A DNA stretch of 64,000 nucleotides, from positions 211,401 through 275,400 of the forward strand of contig NZ_LQAQ01000099.1 of NCBI RefSeq assembly GCF_001583495.1, given 5' to 3'. A program made the position numbers and the translations under genes. Numbering within the stretch: the stretch's first letter is position 1; each line of letters begins with the position of its first letter. Source of the DNA: Flammeovirga sp. SJP92. GTDB taxonomy: Bacteria > Bacteroidota > Bacteroidia > Cytophagales > Flammeovirgaceae. The notes under the pieces were generated by a model. The model ran no database searches. It saw nothing but the letters and a program-made list of their open reading frames with translations, and was not told where the DNA came from. This document shows positions 61,605-64,000 of this stretch, piece after piece.

Positions 61605-62111
61605 TTATTCCCAACCCATAGATTGGAAAATAACCAATCGTATAAAATAAAAACATAACCCCACTACACCGAGAATGAGAAAGAACATTAACCCTGCAAA
61701 AATAATCAGCCCAGAAGATCCTTTCTGTACCTGATTGATTGCATCAGGGTTTTTCTCATAATAGTTGACCAACATCTGAGTATTATTTCTATTGGCTTTA
61801 TAAAAGATATCAATAAAGTCTCCGACACCAGGAATCAAACCAATCAAATAGTCCACAATTAAGTTAAAGGTCATCGCCATAATCAGTCTTGGAGGAACAC
61901 CATTTCTAGCCACTGTATATAAAGAGATCCCTGAAATAATAATGGATATTGTATCTCCAACACCCGGAATAATCCCAATGAAAGGATCAAGTCCTATCTT
62001 AAATTTGGTTCCTGGAACTCTGATCGCTTCATCCATCACAGTGCTGATTTTTTTTAACGTTTTAAAAGAAGGATCTTGAGTATATTGTGGAGTTGTATTT
62101 GTCTTCATCAT
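61605..62111 (-). CDS. DUF4112 membrane protein
   Basis: 168 residues. Two copies of a 'GLxPGVGDxi' turn are the family mark: FIGIIPGVGDTISIIISGIS and YLIGLIPGVGDFIDIFYKAN, each followed by a hydrophobic segment. A third membrane segment (about 132-160) closes the protein. PRLIMAMTFNLIVD is also typical. DUF4112 proteins have unknown function. It is convergent with rloB-like, only three bases apart, and no terminator separates them. Either of the two first ATGs could start it. Confidence 0.9.
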   Translation of the reverse strand: MMKTNTTPQYTQDPSFKTLKKISTVMDEAIRVPGTKFKIGLDPFIGIIPGVGDTISIIISGISLYTVARNGVPPRLIMAMTFNLIVDYLIGLIPGVGDFIDIFYKANRNNTQMLVNYYEKNPDAINQVQKGSSGLIIFAGLMFFLILGVVGLCFYFIRLVIFQSMGWE

Positions 62112-62214
62112 GGAGATCGTTTATTTTATCTAAGTAATCTAACAAAATTGGTCGATCACTTCATGAAATTGGATAAAATTTTAATTAATTTGAGTAAAAA
62201 TAGAAATACTTGAT

Positions 62215-62862
62215 ATGAAAAACATAATAACCACCCTTGCACTTTTACTCTCTATATTCGTTTATACTTCGGCATCAGCACAAGTATACAATTATGTAGA
62301 AGATACAACACAGGCCAAAGAACCAACAAAAGAATATAAAAAGCCATCAGATTCAGATGTGGATGCTTTCAAGGATAAAAGCCATAAGGATTTACCATTG
62401 AAAGATAAAATATTTTTCGGAGGAGGTTTAGGTTTTGGTTTTTCAAATATATATACTCAAATCGCCGTATTACCAATGGTTGGTTATATGGTAACTCCAA
62501 ATTTCCAAGTAGGGGTAGGTTTTGTGTATGAGTATTTTGAAAGAAAAGACGTTTCCTATAAAGAAAATAATTATGGTATTCGTCCTTTCATGCGTTATAT
62601 GATACCCATAAAAGACGGTCTGAGAATCTTCCCTCAAGCGGAATATTATGGTTTCAGTAATAATAGAGAATATAAAATAGCAAATGGAGAAACAATAAAG
62701 GATAGTATCTGGAGAGATCAGTTTTTATTAGGTGGTGGTGTTTCACAGGGTATAGGTCGAAAAGGCGGAGTGAATATCATTGCTCTTTATGATTTTTCAT
62801 ATGATGAGCAGACCTCCTACTACAGTTCTCCATGGGTAATTAGAGTAGAATTCGCTTTCTAA
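62215..62862 (+). CDS. outer-membrane beta-barrel protein, small porin-like
   Basis: 215 residues with a signal peptide (about 1-23, YTSASAQ). After a Lys/Asp-rich linker (SDSDVDAFKDKSHKDLPLKD) the chain is an eight-strand-type barrel: GGGLGFGFSNIYTQIAVLPM, then QVGVGFVYEYFERK, then GIRPFMRYMIP, ending in the aromatic SPWVIRVEFAF. The plan matches small OmpW/OmpX-sized barrels of Bacteroidota. Function unknown. Confidence 0.8.
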   Translation: MKNIITTLALLLSIFVYTSASAQVYNYVEDTTQAKEPTKEYKKPSDSDVDAFKDKSHKDLPLKDKIFFGGGLGFGFSNIYTQIAVLPMVGYMVTPNFQVGVGFVYEYFERKDVSYKENNYGIRPFMRYMIPIKDGLRIFPQAEYYGFSNNREYKIANGETIKDSIWRDQFLLGGGVSQGIGRKGGVNIIALYDFSYDEQTSYYSSPWVIRVEFAF

Positions 62863-62883
62863 GCAAAGAAAAATAGAAGAGAA

Positions 62884-62910
62884 TAAGCGGCTCTAGAGTC
62901 GCTTTTTTTA
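62884..62910 (+). terminator. intrinsic terminator
   Basis: AAGCGGCTCTAGAGTCGCTT forms an 8-bp stem with a G-T pair and a four-base loop, then T6. Confidence 0.75.
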
Positions 62911-62915
62911 GCAGT

Positions 62916-63329
62916 ATGGAAATTGAAATTAGAGAAATAACTGCCCCGCAGACTTGGGCGTTAAGACATAAGGTAATGTGGCCGAATGAGCCTCTATCCT
63001 ATGTGAAAATTCCAGATGATGAAAAAGGACAACATTTGGGGTTGTTTGTTGAGAATGAATTAACGTCTGTGATTTCCTTGTTTATGGATCCAGACAAAAA
63101 TGTGCAGTTTAGAAAATTTGCCACATTAAAAGAACAACAAGGAAAAGGGTTTGGAAGCATGTTATTAAAACATGTGATGAAAGTGGTCAAAGAAAATGGA
63201 GGAAACCTCTTATGGTGTAATGCAAGAGCAACTGCTACTATATTATACGAAAGAGAAGGGCTTCATCAAACAGACACCTCTTTTGTTAGAAAAGGGATCC
63301 TTTTCGTCAGAATGGAAAAACAGCTTTAG
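62916..63329 (+). CDS. GNAT family N-acetyltransferase
   Basis: 137 residues, a single GNAT domain. The acetyl-CoA motif A is FRKFATLKEQQGKGFGSMLL (Q/RxxGxG/A as QGKGFG). LWCNARATATILYEREGLHQ is the motif B region with the usual Tyr. Its N-terminal part WALRHKVMWPNEPLSYVKIP is like a group of small Bacteroidota acetyltransferases. The ATG lies six bases after a terminator. Substrate unknown. Confidence 0.9.
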   Translation: MEIEIREITAPQTWALRHKVMWPNEPLSYVKIPDDEKGQHLGLFVENELTSVISLFMDPDKNVQFRKFATLKEQQGKGFGSMLLKHVMKVVKENGGNLLWCNARATATILYEREGLHQTDTSFVRKGILFVRMEKQL

Positions 63330-63394
63330 AAATATGTTTTGAATCAAAAACCTTAATCTTTTAGCTGTAGAAAAGGCTTTCAAACATAAAATAT

Positions 63395-63437
63395 TAAACT
63401 CTTGTTAGAAAAATCAACCTAATGAGAGTTTTTTTAT
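63395..63437 (+). terminator. intrinsic terminator of the acetyltransferase
   Basis: Stem AAACTCTTGTTAG/CTAATGAGAGTTT with two G-T pairs, 10-base loop and T7. Confidence 0.8.
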
Positions 63438-63510
63438 TTTCTAAAGTGTTGAAATTTAGTTGTTTGAATTCATATTAATTTTTATTTAAATCAAAAAATG
63501 AATAAACCTA

Positions 63511-63540
63511 TTGCATTTAAAAAACCTTCTATTACCTTTG
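63511..63540 (+). promoter_or_regulatory. tandem promoter P1
   Basis: TTG at 63511-63513, exactly 19 bases, TACCTTTG at 63533-63540, followed by CACTC. A perfect consensus. Confidence 0.85.
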
Positions 63541-63571
63541 CACTCCCTTCAGCAAACGGCTGAGGAAAAAA

Positions 63572-63600
63572 CACGTAGGGGTTATCCTCTGTGATAACCC
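63572..63600. repeat. 29-bp palindromic repeat with variable stem, copy 2
   Basis: CACGTAG then GGGTTATC-CTCTGT-GATAACCC, an 8-bp perfect hairpin in the same frame as 59546-59574. It lies in the transcript from P1. Confidence 0.75.
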
Positions 63601-63690
63601 GATTCAGGGTAATTGATATAATGAAAAGGTATTTGATTCAGTTGAAAATCAGCGATGTAAATTAAGTTTCTAAATAAAACAAAATAAGCA

Positions 63691-63720
63691 TTGCAAATTA
63701 AATCTCTCTTCTTACCTTTG
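63691..63720 (+). promoter_or_regulatory. tandem promoter P2
   Basis: TTG at 63691-63693, 19 bases, TACCTTTG at 63713-63720, followed by CACTCGC. Confidence 0.85.
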
Positions 63721-63833
63721 CACTCGCCTTTAACGAAAGGCTTTTAAAACTTGTTTTTTGAAGTTGAAAATTCAGAGTGTTGTAAGTCAGAAAAAATCAA
63801 CGAAAAAAACTTCAAAAATTTTTGAAAAAAGAT

Positions 63834-63865
63834 TTGGAAGTTAAAATAAAAAGTTCTTACCTTTG
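63834..63865 (+). promoter_or_regulatory. tandem promoter P3
   Basis: TTG at 63834-63836, 21 bases, TACCTTTG at 63858-63865, followed by CACTCGC as in P2. Confidence 0.75.
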
Positions 63866-64000
63866 CACTCGCTTCTGGAAAATGAAGCTCATTTAAACAG
63901 CGGTTTAAATGAAATAAAAATCTGAGAAACAGATCATTGAACTACGGTTCAAACGTTCTTTTGATGTAATGAAAAAGTAATTATAAGATCAGCGAAAGCG
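63866..64000 (+). other. probable rRNA operon leader (gene beyond the window)
   Basis: Downstream of P3 lie a 10-bp hairpin TCATTTAAAC/GTTTAAATGA (63889-63912) and the segment GTTCTTTTGATGTAATG at about 63954, close to the 'GTTCTTTGAcataTTG' leader that precedes 16S rRNA in Bacteroidota. The 16S gene itself is not in the window. The call rests on promoter number and this leader similarity. Confidence 0.55.

Noticed and set aside
63866..64000. Start of 16S rRNA within the window
   Set aside because: The conserved 16S 5' sequence is not present; only the leader is seen.
1..64000. tRNA genes, CRISPR arrays, transposases, prophage genes
   Set aside because: Looked for cloverleaf T-arm sequences, spaced direct repeats and integrase/transposase motifs; none found by eye.

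Overview
The window looks like chromosome of a low-GC Bacteroidota bacterium. The signs are promoters of the TTG-N19..21-TAnnTTTG type (best at 45071, 57869, 63511 and 63691), weak ribosome binding sites, many secreted proteins with short Sec signals or SusD-free lipoboxes, a TonB-dependent receptor with an N-terminal carboxypeptidase-regulatory-like domain, and Bacteroidota-typical families (DUF2480, DUF4112, DUF5916, GluQ-RS). Gene styles and the long AT-rich spacers suggest a marine Cytophagales member such as Flammeovirgaceae; that placement is inference. No tRNA, rRNA body, CRISPR array, transposase or prophage was seen.

Layout. 1-2.2 kb is an accessory edge: the C-terminal end of an Imm11/DUF1629-like immunity protein, two orphan secreted proteins, a gene remnant and two copies of a MITE-like element with about 36-bp inverted ends. 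2.2-9.6 kb holds DUF2809, aspS, a degenerate crotonase, gluQ and two divergent ROK sugar kinases, one of which has lost the zinc site. 9.6-19.2 kb is envelope: a parallel-beta lipoprotein with a TonB-dependent receptor, a 1050-residue protein of eleven repeats and an outer-membrane barrel. 19.4-23.5 kb has the C-terminal processing protease, an MscS channel, a glycine-zipper protein and a spondin-domain lipoprotein. 23.7-29.4 kb is housekeeping (scpA, a CobC-like phosphatase and uvrA in one operon; plsC and gatC divergent). 29.4-38.4 kb mixes a degenerate 3-hydroxyacyl-CoA dehydrogenase, EnvC, a FemAB/GNAT protein, DUF2480, a porin and small periplasmic helical proteins.

38.7-46.1 kb carries lpdA, three tandem deoxynucleoside kinase paralogues, a LysE exporter, arylamine N-acetyltransferase, then rpmH, an unlisted 40-residue basic protein, a structured RNA element with a strong terminator, and rnpA. 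46.1-52.1 kb has a secreted metallo-beta-lactamase-fold enzyme behind two palindromic operators, a glucosaminidase and a RavA/ViaA-like ATPase-VWA pair. 52.4-55.0 kb is an AT-rich cluster of orphan genes including a metallophosphoesterase and an ankyrin-like protein. 55.0-63.3 kb has a DUF5916 barrel protein, miaB, and a two-gene RloA/RloB-like ATPase plus Toprim-like nuclease pair, the best candidate for a defence system here. The last 500 bases contain three tandem promoters and a leader that very probably lead into an rRNA operon just beyond the window.
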